Notes under the pieces: model-generated | Told to the model about the DNA's origin: nothing | Databases searched by the model: none | What the model saw: only the letters and a program-made list of their open reading frames with translations | In this document: positions 38,595 through 47,230 of the stretch, one piece after another | Numbering within the stretch: the first letter of the stretch is position 1 | Layout: each line of letters begins with the position of its first letter | Position numbers and translations under genes: made by a program | Source of the DNA: JAOUEA01 sp963810915 | Lineage (GTDB): Bacteria > Actinomycetota > UBA4738 > HRBIN12 | Assembly: GCA_963810915.1 (NCBI GenBank) | Contig: CAWEPH010000006.1 | Location: 372,001-436,000 of the forward strand | Length of the DNA stretch: 64,000 nt | Direction: 5' to 3'

Positions 38595-39957
38595 TCAGCG
38601 CTCGACGCCGGAGTCGGTCCCCCTGATCAGGGCGAGGACCTCGGCCGTCTTCTCCTCGAGGAGCGCCGGGTGTTCGCGCCTCCACGTTGAGGCGGAGCAG
38701 CGGCTCGGTGTTGGACGCACGCACGTTGCACCACCAGTCGTCGAACTCTACCGTCAGCCCGTCCAGCCGGTCCTGCCGGCCGTCGGCCAACGCTGCGGCG
38801 ATCTCCTCGATCTTGGCGTGCTGGTCGTCGACGCGCGAGTTGATCTCGCCCGAGTCCGCGTAGCGCTTGAGCGGCGCCAGCAGCTCGGACAGGGGGACGT
38901 CGGCCGCCGAAAGCTCGCCGAGGGCCACCACGGCCGCGATCAGTCCCGAGTCGGCCCGATAGTTCTCGCGGAAGTAGTAGTGACCCGAGTGCTCACCTCC
39001 GAAGATCGCGCCGGTCTCGGCCATCACCTGCTTGATGAAGGAGTGCCCCACCCGGGTGCGCACGGGGATCCCTCCGTTCTCCCGGATCACCTCGGGAACG
39101 GTCCACGAGCAGATCAGGTTGTGCACGATCTTCGACCCCGGCTCGCGGTGGAGCATCGCCTCGGCGACGAGCGCGGTCAGGATGGAGCCACTCACGTCCT
39201 GCGCCCGCTCGTCGATCAGGAAGACACGATCGGCGTCGCCGTCGAAGGCGAGGCCGACATCCGCATCGTGCTCGAGCACGGCCGCCTTCAGGTCTCGCTG
39301 GTTCTCCGGGTCGATCGGGTCGGCGGGATGGTTCGGGAACGTGCCGTCCAGCTCCGGGTAGAGGTGGTGCAGCGTGACGGGCAACCGCGCCATCACGGCG
39401 GGCACCACGAGACCGCCCATGCCGTTGGCCGTGTCCGCGACGACGACGAGAGGGCGCATCGCCGTCACGTCGACGAACGCGAGCACGTGCTCGACGTAGG
39501 CATCCAGCAGGTCACGCGTCGAGATCGAGCCTGGTCGCGCGACCGGGGGTCGGTCCCCGGCCTCCACGAGTTCGCGGATCTCACGCAGGCCCGAGTCCTC
39601 GCCCACGGGCTTCGCGCCCGCGAGGCAGAACTTCAGCCCGTTGTACTGCTTGGGGTTGTGGCTCGCGGTGAGCATGATGCCGGGCAGGTCCTGCGACCCG
39701 CTCGCGAAGTAGAGGAGATCCGTGGACGCGAGACCGATGTCGACGACGTCGACCCCGCGCGAGGTGGCCCCTTCGGCGATGGCGGCCGCGAGCTCGGGTG
39801 AGGAGAGCCGACAGTCGCGACCCAGCAGGATCGCCCCGGCGCCGGACCAGTCGGCGAACGCCGCGCCGATGCGACGCGCGAGGTCGGCGTCCAGCTCGTC
39901 GGGGACGACGCCACGGACGTCGTAGGCCTTGAAGATGCGACTGAGATCGGCTGACAT
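38595..39957 (-). CDS. Phosphomannomutase/phosphoglucomutase (frame broken once near its 3' end)
   Basis: An alpha-D-phosphohexomutase. All four loops are visible: the phosphoserine loop LTASHNPKQYNG, the Mg loop FDGDADRVF, the sugar-binding GGEHSGHYYF and the phosphate-binding RASNTEPLLRLNVEA. One base at 38675 (GCGC[G]AAC) shifts the last 26 codons; removal restores HPALLEEKTAEVLALI and a TGA at 38597-38595, for 453 residues, the family's usual length. It converts mannose-6-P to mannose-1-P for GDP-mannose, used in the nearby polysaccharide genes. It corresponds to pmmA (Rv3257c) in M. tuberculosis. Confidence 0.9.
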
Positions 39958-40003
39958 GGTCGTCAGCCTACGGAGTGACCACCGGAGGCGTCAGGCGTGG
40001 AGA

Positions 40004-40189
40004 CTACTTCTGGACGACGAGGCCGATGACCGAGGACAGCGGAACCTCTTCGCCGTCCTTGAACCACCACTTCGCCTCGCAGTGATGACACGTCGCGAAG
40101 GCGAGGTCGCGCCCGCCGACGTTCATCGAGATCTTGATGAGATCGCCGACCTTGCAGTCCGGGCACGTGGGGTTGTTCGCCATGGGCAT
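40004..40189 (-). CDS. Small zinc-ribbon protein
   Basis: A 61-residue protein with two Cys pairs: CPDC at about residue 9 and CHHC near residue 34, forming a single zinc ribbon. Between them is a beta hairpin (GDLIKISMNVGGRDLAFAT). It has no nucleic-acid or enzyme signature I can name. Two ATG codons (40189 and 40183) are possible; neither has a clear ribosome site. It follows the phosphomannomutase start by 46 nt on the same strand and precedes nothing else until DUF3499, 176 nt upstream. Confidence 0.65.
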   Translation of the reverse strand: MPMANNPTCPDCKVGDLIKISMNVGGRDLAFATCHHCEAKWWFKDGEEVPLSSVIGLVVQK

Positions 40190-40365
40190 AGTCTCGTCCT
40201 CGCAGCAGGCCCGGAGCCAATAGCTCGCCGCAACCATTTCGCTGGGCACAGCGGGCGCCCCGCCGCGTGGGCCGCCGGGGAACGTGGTGCCCCCATCCGG
40301 GGGACGGCCGCATCCCACACCCTCGACGCCCCATCCGTCGAAGGGCGCGGGCCGTTGGTCGCGTC
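40190..40365. other. Non-coding stretch between zinc-ribbon and DUF3499 genes
   Basis: I see no gene here. It contains C-rich and G-rich tracts (CCCCATCCGGGGGA near 40290-40303, which can fold as CCCC..GGGG) and could hold the promoter of the zinc-ribbon and phosphomannomutase genes. No -10 element stands out. Confidence 0.3.
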
Positions 40366-40581
40366 TCAGCCGATGAGCGCCGCGGGAGCCACGGCGCGAT
40401 GGTCGCGCACCGTCCACCCCACGGGCGGCGTCATCCGATCGACGTGCTCACGACAGAGATCCAGCAGGTTCCGGTCTCGCTCGGCGAGCAGATCTCCGAT
40501 CACCACCTCGCGCTCTGCGTAGCGGAGGGAGACGGTGGCCACGGGCTCGGCGGCGCATCGCATCTTGGCGCAGGTTCGCAT
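40366..40581 (-). CDS. DUF3499 family protein
   Basis: A 71-residue actinobacterial protein of unknown function. The family pattern is visible: N-terminal Cys residues (MRTCAKMRCAAEPVATVSLRY), a central strand (REVVIGDL), then LCREHVDRMTPPVGW with Cys and His that probably complete a metal site. The gene is a fixed neighbour of whiB and phosphomannomutase in actinobacteria (Rv3258c in M. tuberculosis). It is preceded by a TACCCT -10 element exactly 7 nt upstream of the ATG and by a 16-bp palindrome, so it is probably leaderless and regulated. Confidence 0.82.
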   Translation of the reverse strand: MRTCAKMRCAAEPVATVSLRYAEREVVIGDLLAERDRNLLDLCREHVDRMTPPVGWTVRDHRAVAPAALIG

Positions 40582-40588
40582 CGAGCGC

Positions 40589-40594
40589 AGGGTA
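40589..40594 (-). promoter_or_regulatory. Predicted -10 element of the DUF3499 promoter
   Basis: TACCCT on the minus strand ends 7 nt before the ATG (40581), and no Shine-Dalgarno sequence is present. This spacing predicts an mRNA whose first base is at or next to the start codon. Confidence 0.5.
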
Positions 40595-40595
40595 G

Positions 40596-40611
40596 ATCAC
40601 ACGCGTGTGAT
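40596..40611. promoter_or_regulatory. Perfect 16-bp palindrome upstream of the DUF3499 gene
   Basis: ATCACACGCGTGTGAT reads identically on both strands. It starts one base upstream of the -10 hexamer and covers the -35 region, a position suited to a repressor or to an activator replacing the -35. A near-identical copy lies upstream of whiB at 47066-47081. Confidence 0.65.
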
Positions 40612-40660
40612 TTCCAAGTACCGAACGCGGGAGATCCGACGCCGTAACGTCGGACGCGGG

Positions 40661-41743
40661 TCAGTACGGGCGATGTCCGATGATCAGCACGTGGGTGCCG
40701 ACAGGCACCAGCGGGTAGAGCTGCTCGACGTCCTCGTTGAGCATCCGGATGCAGCCGTGCGACTCGTAGTGCCCGATCGAGGGCCGCTCACTCGGGCTCG
40801 TCCCGTGGATCCGGATCAGCCCGGGCGCGGTGATGTACAGGGCACGGCTGCCCATGGGGTTGTCGGGCCCGCCGGGAACGACGAGCGGAGCACCCGAGGC
40901 CCAACCGTCGGGAGCGGGGTTGTACCAGGTGGGGTTCTCCGCCTTGCGGTCCACGATCCAGTCGCCCGCGGGGGTCACCCAGGGCGGCTTGGCCGTCGCG
41001 ACGTGGAAGGTGCGCTGGATCTCGAATCCGTCGTAGAGGTAGAGCATGTTCTGATCCACCCGCACGACCACGGTGGGGCCCAGCTGCGCCTCCGTGACCT
41101 TCGGCGCCACCGACCGCATCGGGAGACGGACCGACGTGCGCTGGGCGGCGAGCGCTGTGCGGAGCATCGTTGCCGCTCCCGCGGCGTTGAGGGCGCGGCC
41201 TTCCCTGGGCTTGACGACGATCAGGCGTTCCCCGTCGGTCGTGAGGTGGGCATCGACCGGCTTCACGGCGACCTGCCTGGCGACCTCTCCCACGAACCCC
41301 CCGACGCCCCCCGCGCCTGCGTACGTGAGGTCGATGTGCTGATCCACCGACTCGGAGCGGAAGCGGTGCCAGAAGCGCGAAACGACGCCCATCGAGTCGT
41401 TCAGCGCCAGCGCCCGGCTCACCGCGTCGGCCACGCCCGCACGCTGCCCGAGCTGCTGGGGCGTGACGGTCCAGGTCCGGTCGCCCGCGGTGACGGTCAT
41501 CGTCGCACCGAGATGCACGGCTGCTCCCCCGCGGACGGCGGCGACGGCCTCACCCCGGGTCATCCCACCCACGTCGACCCCCGCGACCGTGACGCCGGGC
41601 AGGATCCGATCGGCGTGGGCGGACTCGTAGCGGTAGGCAGAGAACGCAGCCCCACCGAGGGCGACCACTAACACGCCCGCGACGATGCCGACGATCGCGG
41701 CCGCGCGCAGGCGACGCTTACGGATGTGTCTTCCTTGGGCCAT
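40661..41743 (-). CDS. L,D-transpeptidase (YkuD domain) with N-terminal VanW-like/peptidoglycan-binding region
   Basis: A 360-residue envelope enzyme with one N-terminal membrane helix (about 14-36). The middle part (ILPGVTVAGVDVGGMTRGEA) is the repeat found before VanW and YkuD domains. The C-terminal catalytic domain has the complete motif IHGTSPSERPSIGHYESHGCIRM, with the His and nucleophilic Cys. It forms 3-3 cross-links in peptidoglycan or attaches proteins to it and would be a carbapenem target. It lies 79 nt upstream of the DUF3499 gene, and the intervening DNA holds the palindromic operator. Confidence 0.9.
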   Translation of the reverse strand: MAQGRHIRKRRLRAAAIVGIVAGVLVVALGGAAFSAYRYESAHADRILPGVTVAGVDVGGMTRGEAVAAVRGGAAVHLGATMTVTAGDRTWTVTPQQLGQRAGVADAVSRALALNDSMGVVSRFWHRFRSESVDQHIDLTYAGAGGVGGFVGEVARQVAVKPVDAHLTTDGERLIVVKPREGRALNAAGAATMLRTALAAQRTSVRLPMRSVAPKVTEAQLGPTVVVRVDQNMLYLYDGFEIQRTFHVATAKPPWVTPAGDWIVDRKAENPTWYNPAPDGWASGAPLVVPGGPDNPMGSRALYITAPGLIRIHGTSPSERPSIGHYESHGCIRMLNEDVEQLYPLVPVGTHVLIIGHRPY

Positions 41744-41841
41744 GGGGTCGGGTTACCTGTCGAGGCGGGTTCCGCAGATGATACGGCACCGAGGCGGGTG
41801 CAGTCTGTCGCCCGGCCAGGGGCTTCGGGAGGAACCGCGTC

Positions 41842-43206
41842 CTACGGTGTCGACGGTACGGGCACGCCGGCCGCGAGCGCGTAGCCGGCGATGCCCTCGG
41901 CTCCCAGCGATGTCGAAGCCCCCAGCGCGACGATAGGTCCCCCTTCCGTCGTCACGAGCACGCTCGCGGTCGGGACCGACGCGAGGAATCCGGCCGGCGC
42001 ACCGGACGCGGAGGCTGGGGCGACCGTAACGGTGACGTCACTCGCGGGAGCCCCTCCCACGGGAGCGAGCAGATGCAACGTCACGCGCACGGGGTCGCTT
42101 CCCGGATTGACCAACACGAGCCCCGGATCCGCAGGTTGTCCCGCCACGGTCGGCGTCACGACCCAGGCGGTGGCCGGAGCCGTGACCCCCGAGGTCGCTC
42201 CCGGGTCGCTGGAGCGGCCGGACGCGCGAAGGCCGGCCACCATCTGGGTATCGCCCTGGGTCTGGAGATCGGCCGATGCTGGTCCGGCCGTTATCACCGG
42301 ATAGACGGCTGCGGTCTGCGGCTGCTGGGATGCCCCGACGAGGCCGGGCAGCGGCGCCGGGCCGTCCTTCGAGAACAGCGTGCCACCCAACGTCGCCCCG
42401 GCATCGCCCGGCACGGTCACTTCGAGTTGCGCCTGCCCCGCTCCGGCGCCCAAGGGGAGGTAAGCCTGGCTCGAGGTGGCGGGCCAGCCGAGCGCGCTGC
42501 GCACCCCGTACCGATCGTCGATCCCCAGCGACGCGACCGCGACCCGTCCGGTCGAGACCTCCACGGACGCGGTGAGCGCCTCCTCCCCCAGCGCCTTCTT
42601 CGCGAGCGGGATCGCGAGGCTGCGGTATGGCTGGATGGTCAGATCCGTGAGATCGGACCGGCGGATGGGAGCACCCCGATCGGCGGTGAACAGCACCACG
42701 CTCAACACCGCATCGGCGCCGAACGGGTTCATGACGACCAGGTCGGCTTCCTGTCCTCGCTGGGTGGTGTTGTCGGGTGCGTACCACTGCGTGGAGGCTC
42801 GAGCCGCACAGGGCTCGGCGCCCACGCCGTTGGAGCGGGTGAGCCAACCCGCGGCGATCCATCCTCCGAAGTACTCAACGAATGTGGAGGCGGAGCGATC
42901 GGGCGCCGCCACCTGCTGGATGACCTCGCCGCCCGCCGGGACGGTGACCGAGACCGGGTCTCCCGTGCCGCGCTCTGTGAGCCCCGTGAGCCTCGCGGTC
43001 ACGTCCTGGCTGCCCGGGTTCGCCAGGAAGACCGAGGCGTGCCAGCCCTCACCCCCGCCATGAGGGCAGAACCATGCGCCGGAGGGCGCTTGGCCCGGCG
43101 CGACCGGCCCCGGCGTTGCCGGCCCAACGCGGGCGAACCCAAGCCCGACCAGCACGGCCAGCCCCACCATCGTCACCGCGAGCACGCCCTGCCCGCGCGC
43201 CCTCAT
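41842..43206 (-). CDS. DUF5719 family secreted or anchored protein
   Basis: A 454-residue beta-rich protein with one N-terminal hydrophobic segment (about 8-27) and otherwise extracytoplasmic character. It contains repeated beta-sandwich-like units marked by phrases such as VFLANPGSQDVTARLTG, LVVMNPFGADAVLSVVLF and LVLVNPGSDPVRVTLHLL. Function is unknown. The ATG (43204-43206) overlaps the stop of the large glycosyltransferase gene by 4 nt, a pairing seen in many actinobacteria, so it is probably a partner of that enzyme in making or exporting an envelope glycan. Confidence 0.82.
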   Translation of the reverse strand: MRARGQGVLAVTMVGLAVLVGLGFARVGPATPGPVAPGQAPSGAWFCPHGGGEGWHASVFLANPGSQDVTARLTGLTERGTGDPVSVTVPAGGEVIQQVAAPDRSASTFVEYFGGWIAAGWLTRSNGVGAEPCAARASTQWYAPDNTTQRGQEADLVVMNPFGADAVLSVVLFTADRGAPIRRSDLTDLTIQPYRSLAIPLAKKALGEEALTASVEVSTGRVAVASLGIDDRYGVRSALGWPATSSQAYLPLGAGAGQAQLEVTVPGDAGATLGGTLFSKDGPAPLPGLVGASQQPQTAAVYPVITAGPASADLQTQGDTQMVAGLRASGRSSDPGATSGVTAPATAWVVTPTVAGQPADPGLVLVNPGSDPVRVTLHLLAPVGGAPASDVTVTVAPASASGAPAGFLASVPTASVLVTTEGGPIVALGASTSLGAEGIAGYALAAGVPVPSTP

Positions 43207-46200
43207 CGCGCCACCGGCTTCCTCGTGATCCAGAGCGCCGCGAGCCAGATCAGCCCCAGCAAGAATGTCTCGATGGTGCGCGGCAGCTGGGAGCCGTAGC
43301 GGACCTCGGCGGGGCCGGTCGACTCGGTGAAGGTCGTGGCCCAGCCGAAGGACCGTTGCGGCTCGGCGTCGGATCCCTCCAGCGTCCAGGCACGCTCGTA
43401 CTCCGTGGACAGCGCGACGAGCCCGTCGCGCGACGGCCCGTTCCACCCGCCCTCGGTGGGATCCATCGGCGCGCTCTTGACGTGGCCGAGCGCCGCGGTC
43501 GCGGCCGGCGTGCCGGCGAGGATCAGCTTCGTCTGCGCGGCGGTCGCGTCCATGACGGCCGCCGGGGGGAACTGCGCTGCGTTGCGGAAGATCACGAGCC
43601 CCGCCGCCGGCACCAGATCGAGGTCGACCTGTCCCTCCAGCTGCTCGAGGGCGAGCGCAGGCAGCTCGCCCTCCGCCGCCACCACGAAGCGGACCCCGAA
43701 CGGCGCGAGGAGCGCGCCGGCGTGATCCGAGGTACCGGAGAGCACCTCGTCGAGGGCCTCCTGCAACGCCACCTGGCCCGAACCCGCCAGCGGTCTGCCG
43801 GTGTCGAGAGCCGTGGTGCCTCCGCGATCGGTGAGCGCGTACCGAAGGCTCGCATCGCCTGCCGGCACGATCGCATCTGGGTCGCCCCCGGGAGCGGGGA
43901 ACGGCTGGCTGTCGTCCGCGCCGATCCACAGGACGCGGAAGTCCCCCTTGGATGCGCTGTCCACAACGGCCCACGCCGCGGGGACCTGGTCAGGGCCGCC
44001 AACGGCCCAGCCCCCGACCATCGCGGCCGAGGCCTGCAACAGGAGCCCCAGGCCGAGCACCCCGATCAGCAAGCCGGTGCCGATCTGTCGCATGCCGAAG
44101 GACTCGCGCCCGAGGCCCGTCATCGCTGAGGACAGCCCGTACGCGACGAGGGTCGCCTCGCCGACAGCGGCCAGGGCGCCGTACGCGAGCGGGTTGGATA
44201 CGAAGCGCGGGAGGTAGCCCGCCGCCGACAGCCACGACAGGGCGAGCCCGGCGAGCGTCATCAGCGCGGCGCGGAAGGCGCGGATCCGGTAGGCGGGACC
44301 GACGAGCGCGAACGCGAGCGCCGCGGCGACGGGAAGGAACGCCGCGATGATCCACGTCCCAGGCCCCGGTCCGAACGCCAGGCGGGCGAGGTCGGCGACG
44401 TCCGTGGTCCCCACGTACGAGGTGAACGCCGCACCGCCCCCGGCGAGCAGCGTGGGCACGAACGGCAGCAGGAGCACGGCGGCGGCGGCGACCGACGCCC
44501 CGAAGAGCACGAGGCCCCGCCCCTTCTGCTCACCGGTGAGGAGCTGCACCGCCACGATCACCAGGATCGCCAGGATGGCCCCCGGCAGGAACGCCATCAG
44601 GACCGCGAACGTCACGCCCACGCCGACCACGAATCGCCATCGGCCGCCCGGCGGCTCCCCGGGGCCGAACGCGACCTCGAGGCGCTCCGAGGCGGCGGGG
44701 AGCGCCGCCAGGGCCAGCAGGAGGTCGAGGCGGCCCTGCGAGAAGGACCAGAGCAGGATCGCGGAGGCGCCATACGCGGCGGCCGCGACCACCGACGGGC
44801 CGGGACGACCGGTCAGGCGGACGGCGGCCCGATACATCAGGACGGCCGCGAGGAGCGGGCCGCCCGCGAGCATCGCCTTCTGCGCGAGGGAGGTGCTCCC
44901 AAGGAGCAGCGTCGCGAGCGCCCCCATAGCGCCGAGCGCCGGGCTCGCGGCCAGGGTTCCGCCCAAGGGCGTGGTCCGATACGCGGAGTCGAGCTCGCCG
45001 AAGAACCCGGAGGCTTGGGCCGGGAACGCTGGCAGCACGCCCCCCGCGAGGACGCCGGGTCCGAGGAGCCCTCGGACCGCGACGACGCCGACCACGATGC
45101 CGACGAACGAACCCACGATGACCGGGTGCGCGCTCACGAGCGAGGCGGTGCGGTCCCGCAGGCGCCGGCCGACGGGTTGGCCCTCGTCGTCCTGTTCGAT
45201 CTCGCGCTGTTCCTCGAGGATCCGCTCGGCCGTCTGGAACCACCGAGGGAGCCGCAACCCGGCCGACTCCATGAACCGCCTGAGCTTGCGATCCTTCACG
45301 CGGCGCGCTTTCTGCGCCGAGCGTCGCCGAGACAGGGTGCCGGGCAGGTGGGTCACGTTCCACCCCCACGCCGCGAGCAGGTCGTAGGCCTCCTCGAAGC
45401 GTCGGGCGAGCACGAGGAAGAGCAACCGGACGAGCGCGAGGGCGAGCGAGAGGGGCACAACCCAGAGGAGGTTGAGCAGCGAGTAGTTCTTCAACACCGC
45501 GGCGAGCGCCGCCCGGTCCTCCTCGTAGCGTGGGCTGTGCCGTTCCGCGCTCGTCGCGTCGACGGGGTCGGCAGCACGGTGGCGCACGCGCGCGAGGGGC
45601 GTCATGAGCACGCGGAACCCGGCGACGCGAGCCCGCCAGCAGAGGTCGAGCTCGGCGTGGGGACCTGCGACCCGCTCGTCGAAGACCCCGATCCGATGCC
45701 AGGCGGCCCGCGAGATCAGCATCGCCGCCGACGAGACGGCGAGCACCTCGAGGACGCGATCGAACTGGCCTTGATCGATCTCACCCGGCTGCAGCGGCGA
45801 GTAGGGATGCCCGAAGCGATCCGCGGAGCGGCCGACGTCGCGGAGCTCGCGAGGGTCGTCCCAGTCGACCACCTTGGCCCCCACGATCCCGATCCGATCG
45901 ACACCCTGGATGGCTGCGGCCTCCACGAGGTGAGTCACACCGTCCGGATCGAGTGCGGCATCATCGTGCAGCACCAGGATGAAGTCCGCCTCGTCGGCGA
46001 CGGGCAGCGCGTAGGCCGCCCTCAGCGCCCCCGCCGCACCTTCGTTCCGGGCGAGAGACACGACGCGCCGCTCGCCGAGAGCCCTCGCCAACAGTTCACC
46101 CGATCCGTCGGTGGACGCGTTGTCAACGGCGAGGACGGCCAGCCGCGGATAGGTCTGCGCGGCGAGGGCGGACAGGCTCTCGCGGAGCCAATCGGCCGCG

Positions 46201-46271
46201 TCATGCACGATCATGACGACGAGGACCGAGGGCACGCGCTGCGTGGGGGCTTCGGTGGCAGATGGGGTCAT
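43203..46271 (-). CDS. Large membrane glycosyltransferase (GT2 plus polytopic C-terminal region)
   Basis: A 1022-residue protein. Residues about 14-250 form a GT-A family 2 glycosyltransferase domain: VLVVMIVHDAADWLRESLSALAAQ opens it, and the metal/sugar-nucleotide motif is LHDDAALDPDG. About a dozen hydrophobic segments follow from residue 265 on, interrupted by a soluble linker (RILEEQREIEQDDEGQ) and ending with an extracytoplasmic domain and a last helix. This architecture is conserved next to whiB and fbi genes in actinobacteria; the product is not established. Start ATG at 46269-46271, preceded by AAGGAAC. Confidence 0.87.
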   Translation of the reverse strand: MTPSATEAPTQRVPSVLVVMIVHDAADWLRESLSALAAQTYPRLAVLAVDNASTDGSGELLARALGERRVVSLARNEGAAGALRAAYALPVADEADFILVLHDDAALDPDGVTHLVEAAAIQGVDRIGIVGAKVVDWDDPRELRDVGRSADRFGHPYSPLQPGEIDQGQFDRVLEVLAVSSAAMLISRAAWHRIGVFDERVAGPHAELDLCWRARVAGFRVLMTPLARVRHRAADPVDATSAERHSPRYEEDRAALAAVLKNYSLLNLLWVVPLSLALALVRLLFLVLARRFEEAYDLLAAWGWNVTHLPGTLSRRRSAQKARRVKDRKLRRFMESAGLRLPRWFQTAERILEEQREIEQDDEGQPVGRRLRDRTASLVSAHPVIVGSFVGIVVGVVAVRGLLGPGVLAGGVLPAFPAQASGFFGELDSAYRTTPLGGTLAASPALGAMGALATLLLGSTSLAQKAMLAGGPLLAAVLMYRAAVRLTGRPGPSVVAAAAYGASAILLWSFSQGRLDLLLALAALPAASERLEVAFGPGEPPGGRWRFVVGVGVTFAVLMAFLPGAILAILVIVAVQLLTGEQKGRGLVLFGASVAAAAVLLLPFVPTLLAGGGAAFTSYVGTTDVADLARLAFGPGPGTWIIAAFLPVAAALAFALVGPAYRIRAFRAALMTLAGLALSWLSAAGYLPRFVSNPLAYGALAAVGEATLVAYGLSSAMTGLGRESFGMRQIGTGLLIGVLGLGLLLQASAAMVGGWAVGGPDQVPAAWAVVDSASKGDFRVLWIGADDSQPFPAPGGDPDAIVPAGDASLRYALTDRGGTTALDTGRPLAGSGQVALQEALDEVLSGTSDHAGALLAPFGVRFVVAAEGELPALALEQLEGQVDLDLVPAAGLVIFRNAAQFPPAAVMDATAAQTKLILAGTPAATAALGHVKSAPMDPTEGGWNGPSRDGLVALSTEYERAWTLEGSDAEPQRSFGWATTFTESTGPAEVRYGSQLPRTIETFLLGLIWLAALWITRKPVAR

Positions 46272-46329
46272 GCGAGGACTGTTCCTTGCGCGGCGCCGAG
46301 GCTAGCACGCCCCCGGTTCGAGACAGCGG

Positions 46330-46353
46330 AAGGGGGGCGCGAACGCCCCCCTT
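46330..46353. terminator. Strong GC stem-loop after the histone-like gene
   Basis: AAGGGGGGCG (46330-46339) and CGCCCCCCTT (46344-46353) form a perfect 10-bp stem closed by a CGAA tetraloop. It lies 22 nt beyond the histone-like stop on the minus strand and 59 nt before the glycosyltransferase start. It is the clearest intrinsic-terminator-like hairpin in the window, although no U-tract follows. Confidence 0.65.
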
Positions 46354-46374
46354 CGAGCCGTGCGAGGCGGAAGC

Positions 46375-46787
46375 TCAGCGCTTGCGTGCGGCTGGCTTCC
46401 TGGCCGCCGGCTTGCGCGCGGCGGTCTTCTTGCGCGCCGCAGGCTTACGCGCCGCGGTCTTCTTGCGCGCGGTTGTCTTCCTGCGCGCCGCAGGCTTACG
46501 CGCCGCGGCCTTCTTGCGCGCGGTGGTCTTCTTGCGCGCCGCAGGCTTACGCGCCGTGGCCTTCTTGCGCGCGGCGGTCTTCTTGCGCGCGGCGGTCTTC
46601 TTGCGCGCGGTGGTCTTCTTGCGCGCGGTGGTCTTCTTGCGCGCCGCGGGCTTGCGCGCCGCGGTCTTGCGTGCGGCCGGCTTCCGTCGCGGCTGGTCTT
46701 CTTCCTCGCGGTGGTCTTCTTCCTCGCGGTGGTCTTCTTCCTCGCCGCGGGCTTCTTGCGAGCCGCGGTCTTCTTGGCAACTGCCAT
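46375..46787 (-). CDS. Histone H1-like Lys/Ala/Arg-repeat protein (frame broken once)
   Basis: A low-complexity basic protein built from short units AARKK, TTARKK, AARKP repeated about twenty times, like the C-terminal tails of actinobacterial and eukaryotic H1-type proteins that bind and compact DNA. The first 31 residues (from MAVAKKTAARKKPAARKK) are in one frame, and the remainder, to PAARKPAARKR and TGA at 46377-46375, is in another. The shift lies near 46686-46700 and needs one base added or two removed, unlike the other breaks, so repeat-length error or real slippage is plausible. It has no globular domain. It sits between whiB and a terminator hairpin. Confidence 0.75.
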
Positions 46788-46818
46788 GCTGCCCCCTTTC
46801 GGAACTCCCAGGTTCACA

Positions 46819-47046
46819 TCAGGACGCCATGCGCTTCAGGCGTCGGCGCTCCCGTTCGCTCATCCCGCCCCAAACCCCGTAGCGTTCGTCGCGGCGAAGG
46901 GCGTAATTCAGGCACTCGATGCGGACAGGGCACTCACTGCAGATCCGCTTGGCCTCCCTCGATGAGCCTCCCTTCTCGGGGAAGAAGATCTCCGGGTCGT
47001 AGTCGCGACACCGCGCACGTTCTTGCCAAGGGATGTAGTGATGCAC
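46819..47046 (-). CDS. WhiB-family iron-sulfur transcriptional regulator
   Basis: A 75-residue WhiB-like protein. The four cluster-binding cysteines are Cys13, Cys36, Cys39 and Cys45 (Cx22Cx2Cx5C), followed by the G(V/I)WGG turn (GVWGG, 57-61) and a basic C-terminus for DNA contact (ERERRRLKRM). The length and position next to DUF3499, fbi and sugar genes match WhiB2/WhmD/WblE, which control division and sporulation septation in other actinobacteria; assignment to that subfamily is inferred from context. The GTG start has GGGGGAG about 8 nt upstream. A palindrome shared with the DUF3499 promoter lies 20 nt upstream of the start. Confidence 0.92.
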   Translation of the reverse strand: MHHYIPWQERARCRDYDPEIFFPEKGGSSREAKRICSECPVRIECLNYALRRDERYGVWGGMSERERRRLKRMAS

Positions 47047-47065
47047 CGTTCAGTCTCCCCCCGAA

Positions 47066-47081
47066 ATCACAATCGTGTGAT
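47066..47081. promoter_or_regulatory. 16-bp near-palindrome upstream of whiB
   Basis: ATCACAATCGTGTGAT matches the DUF3499-upstream palindrome at 14 of 16 positions; the two differences are in the centre, and the outer ATCACA/TGTGAT half-sites are intact. It lies in a relatively AT-rich 184-nt gap (47047-47230) between whiB and fbiC in which I see no gene. Confidence 0.6.
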
Positions 47082-47230
47082 TCTGAGGGAAGAACGTCCT
47101 CGCTGACAAGCCCTATGCGAGGAAGTTCTCTGCCTCATCCCTCGTCCTTCCTCCATGCTCCCGTGCGTTCGCGCAGGTGACAAGGGGTTTTCGAAGGAAT
47201 CTTGGTGGTCAATCAAGTTTACGAGAAAGG

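Noticed and set aside
40596..40611. A CRP/FNR-type binding site
   Set aside because: CRP sites read TGTGA-N6-TCACA; here the half-sites are in the opposite order (TCACA then TGTGA), so the regulator is probably different.
46375..46787. Regular short repeats suggesting a CRISPR array or satellite
   Set aside because: The repeats are codon-phased and encode Lys/Ala/Arg units; there are no constant repeats with unique spacers and no cas genes.
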